Below are positions 20,967 through 30,304 of a stretch of DNA of 64,000 nucleotides, in pieces. The notes below the pieces were generated by a model. It did no database searches. It had not been told where the DNA came from and was given only the letters and a program-made list of their open reading frames with translations. This DNA comes from Acetobacter lovaniensis (GTDB taxonomy: Bacteria; Pseudomonadota; Alphaproteobacteria; Acetobacterales; Acetobacteraceae). The stretch lies in the NCBI RefSeq assembly GCF_014207635.1, contig NZ_JACHIE010000007.1, positions 118,558 to 182,557 on the forward strand, written 5' to 3'. The stretch's first letter is position 1, and every line of letters starts with the position of its first letter. Position numbers and translations under genes: made by a program.

Positions 20967-21740
20967 ATGACAAACGAAGAACGCGACCTTATTGAAAAAT
21001 TCATGGCCCGTGTTGGCGGGGCGGCCCAGAGCGGTTTTGGCAGCGTACCGGCAAGCCAGCCCAACCTGCCTGCGATTGACCCACAGGCAGACCAGTTTAT
21101 TGCGCAGGAATTCCAGAAATACCCGGAAGCCCGCTACCGCGTGACCCAGATGGCCGTGGTGCAGGAAGCTGCATTGGTGCAGGCACAGAATCGGATTCAG
21201 CAGCTTCAGTTCCAGCTTCAGCAGGCGGAGCAGGCCTTGCAGGCCGCACAGCAGCAGAGCAACGCCGGGCAGCAGAAATCTGGCGGATTTTTGGGTGGCC
21301 TGTTTGGTGGGGGGCAATCTGCCCAGCCGCAGTCCGCACAGCCACAGTCCGCGCCGCCTCCGGGCTGGGGTGGGCGTCCGGCCATGTCGCCGCAGTATCA
21401 GCCGCAGCCCATGCCTTATGGCATGCAGCCTTCCGCATTCTCGGGCGGGTCAGGTTTTCTGGGGAGTGCGCTGACAACAGCTACGGGTGTTGCCGGTGGC
21501 ATGCTGGCGGCCAATGCGCTGACCAGCCTGTTTAGCGGCCATCATGATGGCGGCACGGGGGACGGTGGCGCGGCGGGTGCCACCACGAACGAAACCATTG
21601 TGAACAATTACGGTGATACAGGCGCCGACCCCTTTGCGGGTGCTGGCGTACAGGCCGATCAGGGCTTTGATGCCGGTGGTGGCGATTGGGGCGGAGATGC
21701 TGGCGGGGACTGGGGTGGTGGTGACGATCAGAGCTTCTGA
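20967..21740 (+). CDS. DUF2076 family protein
   Basis: Encodes 257 residues. The N-terminal M-T-N-E-E-R-D-L-I-E-K-F-M-A-R-V-G, the D-P-Q-A-D segment and the Q-N-R-I-Q-Q-L-Q coiled coil (about 60-95) match the DUF2076 family. After a Gln/Pro-rich stretch comes G-F-L-G-S-A-L-T-T-A-T-G-V-A-G-G-M-L-A, a Gly-zipper-like helix, and a Gly/Asp/Trp-rich end. Function is unknown; these proteins are often called periplasmic ligand-binding sensors, without strong proof. GGGAAGG precedes the ATG. Divergent from glyQ. Confidence 0.8.
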   Translation: MTNEERDLIEKFMARVGGAAQSGFGSVPASQPNLPAIDPQADQFIAQEFQKYPEARYRVTQMAVVQEAALVQAQNRIQQLQFQLQQAEQALQAAQQQSNAGQQKSGGFLGGLFGGGQSAQPQSAQPQSAPPPGWGGRPAMSPQYQPQPMPYGMQPSAFSGGSGFLGSALTTATGVAGGMLAANALTSLFSGHHDGGTGDGGAAGATTNETIVNNYGDTGADPFAGAGVQADQGFDAGGGDWGGDAGGDWGGGDDQSF

Positions 21741-21766
21741 TCCCCGGTTTTTCTCACTATAGGAAT

Positions 21767-21802
21767 CAGAAAAGGGTGGCGCGCAGGTGTCACTCTTTTC
21801 TG
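21767..21802. terminator. Hairpin between convergent genes
   Basis: A 12-bp stem with one G-T pair (21767-21778 with 21791-21802) lies midway between the convergent DUF2076 gene and the XRE regulator. It could serve both directions. No clean T-tract follows it. Confidence 0.45.
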
Positions 21803-21839
21803 CGTACATGTATGTGCAGGCCGCTGGTAATCTGTGCTG

Positions 21840-22349
21840 TCAGCCCGAAGTATTGGGCCGGGCCATGGACTGGATAAGGTCCAGCATTTTCTGCCGCAGG
21901 GTTTTGTCCGGAATCTGGTAATAGGCGCGCACCAGATCGAGTGTCTCTTTTCTGGCCAGCAGGTCCTGTTCTTCCGCCATGGCCTGTGTGGTGGGGGTAG
22001 GTGGCGCAGGTGCGGGTAAGGGCGAGCCAAAGGGTTTGCGTGTTTCGGCAAGTCCTGTGGGGGGCATGCCGGGTATTGGCGGGCTGGCCATATCATCAAA
22101 AAAGAAGCTGATCGGCACGTCCAGCGCTGTTGCAATATCGTATAGTCGGGAAGCCCCTACCCTGTTGGTGCCCCGTTCATATTTCTGAATCTGCTGGAAA
22201 GTAACCCCAAGTGCCTCGCCCAGCTTTTCCTGTGATAACCCCAGTAATGTCCTGCGTAGCCGAATGCGTTTGCCAACATGGGCATCTATTGTTTCGGCAT
22301 GGCTGGATATCGTGGAGGCTGGATCCGTCAAAGGCTCGGTTTTGCTCAC
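21840..22349 (-). CDS. XRE-family transcriptional regulator
   Basis: Encodes 169 residues. A helix-turn-helix spans about 27-80 with G-L-S-Q-E-K-L-G-E-A-L-G-V-T-F-Q-Q-I-Q-K-Y-E-R-G, the strongly conserved form found in a group of alphaproteobacterial regulators that includes PraR and SinR-like proteins. A Pro-rich linker follows, then a helical tail with T-L-D-L-V-R-A-Y-Y-Q-I. Targets cannot be inferred. The promoter region has a matched inverted repeat (22411-22418 with 22433-22440), suggesting self-regulation. Confidence 0.85.
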   Translation of the reverse strand: MSKTEPLTDPASTISSHAETIDAHVGKRIRLRRTLLGLSQEKLGEALGVTFQQIQKYERGTNRVGASRLYDIATALDVPISFFFDDMASPPIPGMPPTGLAETRKPFGSPLPAPAPPTPTTQAMAEEQDLLARKETLDLVRAYYQIPDKTLRQKMLDLIQSMARPNTSG

Positions 22350-22410
22350 GACTGGATTTTTTCCCGCGGCTATAAAGGCTGGAACAAGATGACGGATAAC
22401 ATGTAGTCTT

Positions 22411-22440
22411 AACGTTTCATAAAGGAAAATTGGAAACGTT
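22411..22440. promoter_or_regulatory. Candidate operator upstream of the XRE regulator
   Basis: Perfect 8-bp arms, AACGTTTC at 22411-22418 and GAAACGTT at 22433-22440, are centred 22 bp apart, about two helical turns. This suits a dimeric helix-turn-helix protein. It lies about 60 bp upstream of the regulator start. Confidence 0.45.
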
Positions 22441-22484
22441 CGAGAAAAACATGAAATAATGCCGCCATAACAGGGCCTGCCTTT

Positions 22485-24176
22485 TCAAAACTGTGTTGTA
22501 ATGTTGGAGGGAGTAGTCGCTTGCTGGCGATTGCAACGGGGCAGGCAGGCCAATACTAGCACCATAACACAGAGCGACAGTGGAATGGATTGTCCCATCC
22601 TGCCAAACAGGGTTGGCGGAAGTGAGGCAGGGAGTGCTACGACCAGCACCCCTGTTTTGCCCCATTCCAGATGGTCCAGCATATGGCCCATTCCATCATA
22701 AGCGGTGGAAATACCGGTATTGGCGGCACGGGCCACAGGAAGCCCTTCCTCCACAGCCCGCAATCGCACGGAGGAAAGGTGCTGGCGTGGACCTGCGCTG
22801 TTCCCGAACCATGCATCGTTCGTCACGTTCGCCAGCCACCGGGGGCGATCGTGGGCGTTAACCACGTCGCCCGAAAAAATAACCTCGTAGCATATAAGGG
22901 GCCCAACTGCGGGAATATCGGGCAGGTGCCATGTCTGCGGGCCGGGCCCTGCGGCCATACCGCCTTGTGGAATAATCTGGAGAGGGATGAAAGGAGGCTG
23001 ATATTCACCAAACGGCACAAGCCGGGCCTTATCATAGACGGCCTGTATGCTGCCATCTGGGGCCAGCGCCATAACGGAGTTGCGATAATGCCCTCCATTA
23101 TCCATGCGGAGCGCGCCAATAATGCCTGCATCGGCCCCGACCGCCCATTCCATAATGGCCTGTCGCGCACGGGGGCTGTCCTGCATCAGGTCGTAGCCGG
23201 GAAAAGCGGTTTCAGGCCAGAGAAATACAATGGGGCGGAACCGCTCATCCGGCTTGCGCAGGGCCACCTGCAGGGCCTGCGCGTCCTGCACACCCTGAGC
23301 GGTCAGATGCAGGTAGCGCGTAAAAACATCACGCGGGCTTTGTCGGCCGATCTTTTCGGATTCAGGCACATTCCCCTGCACAATGACGGCAATGGGACCG
23401 GGTGCGCTGGTCGGGTGAACAGTGTAAAGCCGTACAGCGCCTGCGGTGCACCACAGTAGCATGCCAGCGATGGAGGCCGCAAAAACACGTCTGCGTACGG
23501 CCGGTGGCAGAGGGGCGGGGGCATGATGGGGGCCAGACAGCCGGTTCGCCCAGCGGGTGAGTGGTGTCTGCTCCAGCAGGGATGCCCCGCAGAGCAGGGC
23601 AAGCAGAACCAGAGCCAGGGTCAGGCCGTCCTCTCCCACCCATGCGGCTGGCTGGATCAGCAGGGTGCCCACAGGGCCGGGTATGGCAAGGCAACTCCCC
23701 AAAGCGTTCCATGTAAAACCGCTGAAAATGAAGGTGCGGCCCATATCAAACAGGGTCCACAGGGCAGCAAAGGCGCTCAGGCGGCGCAGGCCGGGGGGGA
23801 GCAGGGTGCATAATGCAGCCGGAACCGCCACTGTGGGGGCCAGAATGAGCGCGCAGCCAAGGGAGGGGAATGGAACAAACCACCAGAATTCATCTGCCCG
23901 GATCAGCACGGCATTGACCAGCCAGTACAGACCGGCGGCATAAAAGCCAAATCCGAACAGGGCACCCGTCCACGCCGCGTGCCGCCAGTTCCGGGTTGTG
24001 TTGAGTTTTTGCCCAAGCAGACCAAAGCTCAGGAGAAGCACTGGCAGAATATGGAGCGGGGGCAGCGCCAGTGTGGATATGCCACCAAGCCCCAGCATAA
24101 AGATAACAAAACAAAGAGTTTCCCGTTTTGGACAAAAGCGGGAAAACACGTTTTTTAAAGGCATGGGAGTGCTCAT
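22485..24176 (-). CDS. lnt: Apolipoprotein N-acyltransferase
   Basis: Encodes 563 residues, slightly long for Lnt. Six or more hydrophobic helices occupy about 20-250, followed by a nitrilase-like periplasmic domain. The catalytic Glu-Lys-Cys triad is visible: Glu in F-L-W-P-E-T-A-F (about 320), Lys in Y-D-K-A-R-L-V-P-F-G-E-Y (about 380) and Cys in P-L-I-C-Y-E-V-I-F (about 428). A final helix closes the protein. It adds the third acyl chain to lipoproteins in the inner membrane. It is third in a likely fur-olsB-lnt unit, 74 bases after olsB. The second Met at 24164 could also be the start. Confidence 0.95.
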   Translation of the reverse strand: MSTPMPLKNVFSRFCPKRETLCFVIFMLGLGGISTLALPPLHILPVLLLSFGLLGQKLNTTRNWRHAAWTGALFGFGFYAAGLYWLVNAVLIRADEFWWFVPFPSLGCALILAPTVAVPAALCTLLPPGLRRLSAFAALWTLFDMGRTFIFSGFTWNALGSCLAIPGPVGTLLIQPAAWVGEDGLTLALVLLALLCGASLLEQTPLTRWANRLSGPHHAPAPLPPAVRRRVFAASIAGMLLWCTAGAVRLYTVHPTSAPGPIAVIVQGNVPESEKIGRQSPRDVFTRYLHLTAQGVQDAQALQVALRKPDERFRPIVFLWPETAFPGYDLMQDSPRARQAIMEWAVGADAGIIGALRMDNGGHYRNSVMALAPDGSIQAVYDKARLVPFGEYQPPFIPLQIIPQGGMAAGPGPQTWHLPDIPAVGPLICYEVIFSGDVVNAHDRPRWLANVTNDAWFGNSAGPRQHLSSVRLRAVEEGLPVARAANTGISTAYDGMGHMLDHLEWGKTGVLVVALPASLPPTLFGRMGQSIPLSLCVMVLVLACLPRCNRQQATTPSNITTQF

Positions 24177-24250
24177 GGCACAGGCAGGCTGCCTGCCTGC
24201 CTGATGAATCCGTGAAAGATCAGGATGACGGGCAATCTGCCATATACGAC

Positions 24251-25096
24251 CTAGTCCAGCGCATCGCGCAGGCGGCGTTCGTAATGACGGTAATATTTGT
24301 CTGCCAGCAGTTCGCTTTTGACCAGAATGGCAACATCGGTGGTGTTGAACTGCGGGTCAATGACGGCGCCATCCCCAACATAACCGCCAAGGCGCAGATA
24401 CCCTTTGATAAGGGGCGGTAGCCCCACAAGGCAGCGGCGCACATTCAGCGTGTGCGGGTCTGAACGCAGCATTTCTACCCGGCGGTTTTCCAGCGCACGG
24501 ACGCGCAGGGCAGGGGGAGCCAGATGATTATGGTACAGATAGGTCAGTTCATCTGCAATCTGGTCCGGGTCCGTGCAGGGCAGGCTGGCGCAACCAAAGA
24601 GCAGGTCTATGCGGTGCAGAAAGATGTAGGAGGCAATGCCGCGCCACAAAAGCTGCATGGCCGCCCGGCCACGGTAGTTCTTGTCCACGCAGGAGCGCCC
24701 GACTTCCAGCAGGCGACCGGGGAACTCCTTGAGCGGAGTAATGTCGTATTCGTTGGAGGAATAGAAACGCCCGATCTTCTGGGCGGCATCCCCCTGCACA
24801 AGGCGGTAGGTCCCCACAACACCGCGTGCGTCCGAGGCGATGGCGTTGTCGATGACCAGAAGATGGTCGGCAACGCTGTCAAACTCGTCAATATCACGCT
24901 TCAGGCGCAGGGTTTCCGGGCTTGGGTGAGCGCCCATTTCCTCATAAAAAACGCGGTAGCGCAGGGCCTGTGCCGCATCGCGTTCGTCATCGGTTTCAGC
25001 AATGCGGACACTCAGGCTACCGCCATGCAGTTCGGGAAAGCGCGAGCGGTCAAGATCAAGCGTGGAGAGCCCGCCAGTGGTTTGTGTGGAATTCAT
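24251..25096 (-). CDS. olsB: Ornithine N-acyltransferase OlsB (lyso-ornithine lipid synthase)
   Basis: Encodes 281 residues of the OlsB/hemolysin-like acyltransferase family: A-L-R-Y-R-V-F-Y-E-E-M-G, D-E-F-D-S-V-A-D-H-L-L-V, V-G-T-Y-R-L-V, L-E-V-G-R-S-C-V, and the end pattern P-P-L-I-K-G-Y-L-R-L-G with D-V-A-I-L-V. These proteins transfer a 3-hydroxy-acyl group from ACP to ornithine, the first step of phosphorus-free ornithine lipids. The ATG overlaps the upstream fur stop as ATGA, so translation is coupled. OlsA is not in the window. A GNAT of other substrate is less likely. Confidence 0.85.
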   Translation of the reverse strand: MNSTQTTGGLSTLDLDRSRFPELHGGSLSVRIAETDDERDAAQALRYRVFYEEMGAHPSPETLRLKRDIDEFDSVADHLLVIDNAIASDARGVVGTYRLVQGDAAQKIGRFYSSNEYDITPLKEFPGRLLEVGRSCVDKNYRGRAAMQLLWRGIASYIFLHRIDLLFGCASLPCTDPDQIADELTYLYHNHLAPPALRVRALENRRVEMLRSDPHTLNVRRCLVGLPPLIKGYLRLGGYVGDGAVIDPQFNTTDVAILVKSELLADKYYRHYERRLRDALD

Positions 25097-25587
25097 GTCT
25101 GCTCTCCCTTGCGGCGTGAGCGGGGCGTTGTTTTGCCCGGGGAAGCGCTGGCTGCGGGCTGGCGTTTTTTACCAAACAGTTCCAGCCGCATGGAGACAAA
25201 CTCGAATCCAAGCCTGTCTGCCACCGTCTTCATGAAAGCCTCATGTTCGGGGTCTTCAAACTCGATCACTTTCCCGTTATCCACGTCGATCAGGTGGTAA
25301 TGGTGCCGACCATGTTCCGTTGCTTCGTACCGAGCACGTCCACCGCCAAAGTCCCGGCGTTCCAGAATGCCTTTTTCCTCCAGCAGCCGCACCGTGCGAT
25401 ACACGGTGGCCACCGAAATGCGGGAGTCCAGCACAGCCGCGCGGCGGTACAGTTCCTCCACATCCGGGTGGTCATCTGCTTCGGAAAGAACACGGGCGAT
25501 AACGCGCCGTTGTCCGGTCATTTTCAGGCCGTGTTCGATACACAGCTGCTCAATCCGTGATTCTGCCGCTTGTACCTTCAAGGTCAC
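25093..25587 (-). CDS. fur: Fur family transcriptional regulator
   Basis: Encodes 164 residues. The winged helix covers about 10-88 with L-K-M-T-G-Q-R-R-V-I and S-V-A-T-V-Y-R-T-V-R-L-L, and the metal-binding H-H-Y-H-L-I-D sits near 95. The C-terminal CxxC pairs of zinc-containing Fur are absent, as in many alphaproteobacterial Fur/Mur proteins. The tail is basic. It probably controls iron or manganese genes. The stop overlaps the olsB start by four bases, which couples a metal regulator to a lipid gene. Zur or Irr identity is less likely given the H-H-Y-H motif. Confidence 0.88.
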   Translation of the reverse strand: MTLKVQAAESRIEQLCIEHGLKMTGQRRVIARVLSEADDHPDVEELYRRAAVLDSRISVATVYRTVRLLEEKGILERRDFGGGRARYEATEHGRHHYHLIDVDNGKVIEFEDPEHEAFMKTVADRLGFEFVSMRLELFGKKRQPAASASPGKTTPRSRRKGEQT

Positions 25588-25749
25588 AAACCCTGTCTCA
25601 TGTTATCATCTCTGCGTTCGTCATTCAGGTAGCCGAAGTCAGAGGTGTTTGTCCAATTTTACACGATCATACAGTTTTTTTATGGTGTGTATGCCTGCCT
25701 GTATGATGCTGGCGTGTCATTTTTTTCCCTCGGAAGGAGGAAAATCCGC

Positions 25750-26034
25750 ATGAATGAGACCCTGATCCCGGGACAGGACGAGGCTGCCAACACGGCGGTG
25801 CTGGATATTACAGGGGAAAAATGCCCCATGACCTTTGTGCGCACCCGGCTGGCGCTGGATGGTCTGCCCCCCGGTGGCCTGCTGGCGGTGCGGCTTATGG
25901 GGGAGGAACCACACCGTAATGTCAGCCGCTCCGTGCGGGCGTTAGGGCATATCATTCTGGCAGACGCTCCCCAGTCGGACGGGAGTGTGGTGCTGACAGT
26001 CCGCAAAAAAGAGGCCGCATCTGCTTCGGCCTGA
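25750..26034 (+). CDS. TusA/SirA-like sulfurtransferase family protein
   Basis: Encodes 94 residues. The fold pattern of TusA is present: a V-L-D-I-T-G-E-K-C-P strand and catalytic-loop Cys near residue 24, a helix with T-R-L-A-L-D-G-L, then L-A-V-R-L and a final V-V-L-T-V-R-K-K strand. The classical C-P-x-P motif reads C-P-M-T here, so the second Pro is lost. TusA proteins pass sulfur from IscS to tRNA-thiolation or cofactor enzymes. A strong AAGGAGG sits about 10 bases before the ATG. The frame is open upstream, but this ribosome site decides the start. Divergent from fur. Confidence 0.75.
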   Translation: MNETLIPGQDEAANTAVLDITGEKCPMTFVRTRLALDGLPPGGLLAVRLMGEEPHRNVSRSVRALGHIILADAPQSDGSVVLTVRKKEAASASA

Positions 26035-26095
26035 AAAAACAGACACTCAGCAGATGCGGCCCGCCTGATCCGCAGGGCCTGACCCTGCGGCTGGC

Positions 26096-27397
26096 CTAGT
26101 TGTTCATGGCTTCAAAGAAGTCATTGTTGGTTTTGCTGTATTTCAGCTTGTCGAGCAGGAAGTCCATGGCATCCATGGTGCCCATGGGAGCCAGAATCCG
26201 GCGTAGAACCCACATTTTGGACAGGGTGGCCCGGTCAACCAGCAGTTCTTCCTTACGTGTGCCGCTCTTGGTGATGTCAATGGCGGGGAAGGTGCGCTTG
26301 TCGGCCAGCTTGCGGTCAAGGATGAGTTCGGAGTTACCCGTACCCTTGAACTCTTCAAAGATGACTTCGTCCATGCGGCTGCCGGTATCAATCAGGGCAG
26401 TGGCGATAATGGTCAGGGAGCCACCTTCCTCAATATTACGGGCCGCACCAAAAAAGCGCTTGGGCCGCTGCAGGGCATTGGCGTCCACACCACCGGTCAG
26501 CACCTTGCCCGATGAGGGTACAACCGTGTTGTAGGCGCGTGCCAGACGGGTGATGGAGTCCAGCAGGATCACCACATCGCGCTTGTGCTCGACCAGCCGC
26601 TTGGCTTTTTCCAGCACCATTTCCGTTACCTGCACATGGCGATGCGCCGGTTCATCGAAGGTGGAGGAAATGACTTCGCCACGCACGGAGCGGGCCATGT
26701 CGGTCACTTCCTCGGGCCGTTCGTCAATGAGCAGCACGATCAGGAACACTTCGGGGTGGTTGGCGCTGATGGAGGAGGCAATGCTCTGGAGCATGACCGT
26801 TTTGCCCGTGCGCGGCGGGGCCACGATCAGGGCGCGCTGGCCCATGCCAATGGGGGATACCAGATCGATCACCCGTGGGGTGAAGTCCTTCTGGGAGCCC
26901 TTTTTGTTGTTTTTATCGCCCTTGGGTTCGGGAGCGGTGGCCTGATTTTCCACTTCCATCTGCAGGCGGCGCTCGGGGTAGAGCGGGGTCAGGTTATCAA
27001 AATTGATCCGGTGGCGAACGGCATCGGGGGACTCAAAATTGATCGTGTTGATCTTGAGCATGGAGAAGTAGCGTTCGCCATCACGCGGGGCGCGAATCTG
27101 CCCTTCAACCGTGTCACCCGTGCGCAGGCCAAAACGGCGGACCTGTGTGGGGGAGATGTAGATATCATCCGGACCGGGAAGGTAGTTGGATTCGGGCGCA
27201 CGCAGGTATCCAAACCCGTCATGCATGATCTCAAGCGTGCCCTCGCCATAAATGGCCTGATCATTATCCGCCAGCGTTTTGAGGATGGCGAACATCATGT
27301 CCTGCTTGCGCAGGGAGGACGCGTTTTCGATATTCAGGTCTTCAGCACAGGCCAGAAGGTCGGCTGGGGACTTGGCCTTGAGTTCCGCAAGATGCAT
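26096..27397 (-). CDS. rho: Transcription termination factor Rho
   Basis: Encodes 433 residues. The N-terminal RNA-binding domain has G-F-G-Y-L-R and [13 protein letters not shown]. The motor carries the P-loop A-P-P-R-T-G-K-T near residue 190, [10 protein letters not shown] and the R-loop region [20 protein letters not shown]. It ends transcription by moving along RNA as a hexamer. A small 6-bp hairpin (27469-27474 with 27480-27485) lies upstream in its leader. Intact and standard. Confidence 0.97.
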   Translation of the reverse strand: MHLAELKAKSPADLLACAEDLNIENASSLRKQDMMFAILKTLADNDQAIYGEGTLEIMHDGFGYLRAPESNYLPGPDDIYISPTQVRRFGLRTGDTVEGQIRAPRDGERYFSMLKINTINFESPDAVRHRINFDNLTPLYPERRLQMEVENQATAPEPKGDKNNKKGSQKDFTPRVIDLVSPIGMGQRALIVAPPRTGKTVMLQSIASSISANHPEVFLIVLLIDERPEEVTDMARSVRGEVISSTFDEPAHRHVQVTEMVLEKAKRLVEHKRDVVILLDSITRLARAYNTVVPSSGKVLTGGVDANALQRPKRFFGAARNIEEGGSLTIIATALIDTGSRMDEVIFEEFKGTGNSELILDRKLADKRTFPAIDITKSGTRKEELLVDRATLSKMWVLRRILAPMGTMDAMDFLLDKLKYSKTNNDFFEAMNN

Positions 27398-27644
27398 CTA
27401 ATAAATGCCCTGACTGGCAAGAAAAGTTCAAAAGGGGAAGGTCCGGATCGTTCCATGCTGCGGCAGAGCCGGTCGGGGAGACCGGAGGCAGGCATGCCTG
27501 ATAAGGCAGGGCCGAGCCAGAAGGAACCTGACGGGAAGGAATACCGCTGGGCAGGTGAAGTCAGCCAGCGTCTGGAACCGGATACTACGCGCGGCGGGCT
27601 TGATCGTCAACACAGGAATGAGGCTGGCGCGCCGGAGATCAAGG

Positions 27645-28904
27645 CTACTTGATGCCGCCCAGCCAGCCTTTTTTCCAGAACCACAGCAGGGGCAGTACAA
27701 TGGTGGCCGCCATGAGCCCGAGCGAGTACCAGTAGCCAAAAGACCAGCTCAGTTCCGGCATGTCTTTGAAGTTCATACCGTAAATACCAGCAATCAGGGT
27801 GGGGGCGACGCCAATGAAGCTGACAACGGTCAGCACCTTCATCACCCCGTTCTGTTCGATGTTGATGAACCCAAGGGTGGCATCAAGCAGGAATTCAACC
27901 TTGTCCTGCGACTGGGAGACATATGCATCGAGCGAGGACAGGTCACGGCTGACCGATGTAATGCGCGCACGCAGAATGCCCGATAACGCATAGGCCGCCG
28001 TTGTCTTGCCCTCTTCCCCCGGCGCTGCCGTGGCAAGTGGGGTGGGCGGTGCGGTGCGAGGGGTACACAGGGCAAACCCCGTGACCGGAATGGTGGATGC
28101 GGTTTTGCGGCTTTCGCCCAGAAACAGGGCAATGCGCTCCATGCCCAGCAGCGTGTCCCGCATGCGTGAGCACAGATTGCCCGCCTCGCCAACACGCTGG
28201 AGCAGGTTGCGCTGCCATACGGCCACGTTACGGATGGGGGGCTGCTGTGTGCGGGCACGAAAAATATCGTGCGAGAGCGTGTCCAGCAGGTTACCCATGC
28301 TTTCCAGAATATCGGCCAGCCGGTCCACAATGGCTTCGATCAGGGCGACCAGTATCTCGCTCGGGTGGAGCTGGGTGTCGTGCTGGGGTGGGATCTCGGT
28401 TGGTGGTGGGGGTGTGCTCGGGCGTTCAGGTGCGGCATGTGGTGGGGGCATGGCGGAGGTCACGCACCCTGCTACAAGCTGGGCTACGCTCTCGAACGCC
28501 AGATAGAACTGGAAACGGATGGTAAAAAGCCGCTTTTCGGTCAGGATAAAACCCACCGGCATGGTCTGGAAATCCGACCCGCTCTTGCGCAGCAGGGGGG
28601 AGGACAGAAAAGCCGCGCCATTGCGTACGCTGATGCGTGATGAACTTTCGATCGCGCTCAGGTCTTCCAGTGAGGGAATGGGCTGGCCACAGAGCTTTTC
28701 CGCCAGAGCCAGTTCATGGGAAGTGGGGTTGAGGAGATCCAGCCAGACAGCATTTCTGGCATCGTCTTCCGTTTCAACGGCGCGAGCAGGCATACCGGGC
28801 CTGTGGGCCAGAAACATGCGATTCTCCCAGTTCGTGCCCTGTGGGCCTGTATAGCTGTATTGTCCGGTTCCGGCGCTTGCCCGCCGGAGCACGTGCATGT
28901 TCAA
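27645..28904 (-). CDS. corA: CorA family Mg2+/divalent cation channel
   Basis: Encodes 419 residues. A large soluble N-terminal domain has a Pro-rich insertion near 175-200 and another low-complexity stretch around 285-305. The C-terminus holds two membrane helices joined by the hallmark Y-G-M-N-F-K-D-M-P-E-L motif near 378-388, and a basic tail. CorA pentamers admit magnesium, cobalt or nickel. It is longer than the typical 320-370 because of the insertions. Start at 28904, or the Met two residues later. Divergent from trpB. Confidence 0.9.
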   Translation of the reverse strand: MNMHVLRRASAGTGQYSYTGPQGTNWENRMFLAHRPGMPARAVETEDDARNAVWLDLLNPTSHELALAEKLCGQPIPSLEDLSAIESSSRISVRNGAAFLSSPLLRKSGSDFQTMPVGFILTEKRLFTIRFQFYLAFESVAQLVAGCVTSAMPPPHAAPERPSTPPPPTEIPPQHDTQLHPSEILVALIEAIVDRLADILESMGNLLDTLSHDIFRARTQQPPIRNVAVWQRNLLQRVGEAGNLCSRMRDTLLGMERIALFLGESRKTASTIPVTGFALCTPRTAPPTPLATAAPGEEGKTTAAYALSGILRARITSVSRDLSSLDAYVSQSQDKVEFLLDATLGFINIEQNGVMKVLTVVSFIGVAPTLIAGIYGMNFKDMPELSWSFGYWYSLGLMAATIVLPLLWFWKKGWLGGIK

Positions 28905-29059
28905 GTATGACGCGTTTGTCGGGTTTGTGGCAAGATGACCACGCGGGACCGTGCAATGCGGTGGCGCATCTGGTAAGCCATTTTGCCAGTTGAAAAGAGT
29001 AGAACACGAGGTGCCCCGGCAGGGCGCGCCATGGGGTCAAAGGAGCGGCAGAACGAGTA

Positions 29060-30304
29060 ATGGCGAACCCGATCGAACACGGCGGCGCAGCGGCGCAGAG
29101 CAATTCCTTCAGGCAGCAGCCTGACGAGCACGGGCATTTTGGTGGCCGGTACGGTGGCCGCTTTGTGGCCGAAACGCTCATGCCGCTTATTCTGGAACTG
29201 AATGAGGCGTACGAGGCCGCAAAGGCCGACCCCGCTTTTCATAAGGAACTGGCATATTACCAGACCGATTATATCGGTCGGCCCAGCCCGCTATGGTTCG
29301 CCCGCCGTATGACCGAAGCGTTTGGGGGGGCAAAAATCTACCTCAAGCGTGAGGAACTCAATCACACCGGTTCGCACAAGCTCAATAACGTCATGGGGCA
29401 GATCCTGCTTGCCCGCCGCATGGGCCGCACCCGCATTGTGGCAGAAACCGGGGCAGGCCAGCACGGCGTGGCTACTGCAACCGTATGCGCCCTGTTTGGC
29501 ATGAAATGCGTGATCTACATGGGGGCTACCGATGTGGAGCGGCAGAAGCCAAACGTGTTCCGCATGCGCCTGCTGGGGGCGGAGGTTGTGCCCGTAACCG
29601 CTGGAGCCGGTACGCTCAAGGACGCCATGAACGAAGCCATGCGGGACTGGGTGGCCAATGTGGCTGACACCTACATGCTGATCGGCACCGTGGCTGGCCC
29701 GCACCCGTACCCCGCCATGGTGCGTGATTTCCAGAGCGTGATCGGGGAGGAAACCAAAGCGCAGATGCAGGCCGCCGAAGGCCGTCTGCCCGATGTGGTG
29801 GTGGCCGCCATTGGGGGTGGCTCCAACGCCATGGGGATTTTTTACCCGTTCCTCGATGATGTGTCCGTGCGCCTGATTGGCGTGGAAGCCGCAGGCCACG
29901 GGCTGGATAGTGGCAAAACCGCCGCCTCCATCGAGCGTGGCCGCCCCGGTGTGCTGCACGGCAACCGCACCTACCTGCTACAGAACGCGGATGGCCAGAT
30001 TGACGAGGCCCATTCCATCAGCGCCGGGCTGGACTACCCCGGTGTCGGCCCCGAACATTCCTGGCTGAACGATATTGGGCGCGCGGAATATGTGGGTGCG
30101 ACCGATACCGAGGCGCTGGAAGCCTTCCAGCTCTGCACAAAGCTGGAAGGGATTATTCCCGCGCTCGAATCGGCGCATGCCGTTGCCTATGCGGCCAAGA
30201 TTGCCCCCACCTTGTCCAGAGACACATTGCTGGTGGTGAACCTGTCCGGCCGGGGGGACAAGGATATCTTCACTGTTGCCGAACATCTGGGAGTCACGCT
30301 GTGA
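29060..30304 (+). CDS. trpB: Tryptophan synthase beta subunit
   Basis: Encodes 414 residues. The PLP lysine is K107 in [10 protein letters not shown], and the phosphate loop is G-G-G-S-N-A near 255. Standard N-terminal [17 protein letters not shown] is present. It condenses indole with serine. The stop overlaps the trpA start, so the two are coupled. trpF is not directly upstream, unlike many alphaproteobacteria. Confidence 0.97.
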   Translation: MANPIEHGGAAAQSNSFRQQPDEHGHFGGRYGGRFVAETLMPLILELNEAYEAAKADPAFHKELAYYQTDYIGRPSPLWFARRMTEAFGGAKIYLKREELNHTGSHKLNNVMGQILLARRMGRTRIVAETGAGQHGVATATVCALFGMKCVIYMGATDVERQKPNVFRMRLLGAEVVPVTAGAGTLKDAMNEAMRDWVANVADTYMLIGTVAGPHPYPAMVRDFQSVIGEETKAQMQAAEGRLPDVVVAAIGGGSNAMGIFYPFLDDVSVRLIGVEAAGHGLDSGKTAASIERGRPGVLHGNRTYLLQNADGQIDEAHSISAGLDYPGVGPEHSWLNDIGRAEYVGATDTEALEAFQLCTKLEGIIPALESAHAVAYAAKIAPTLSRDTLLVVNLSGRGDKDIFTVAEHLGVTL

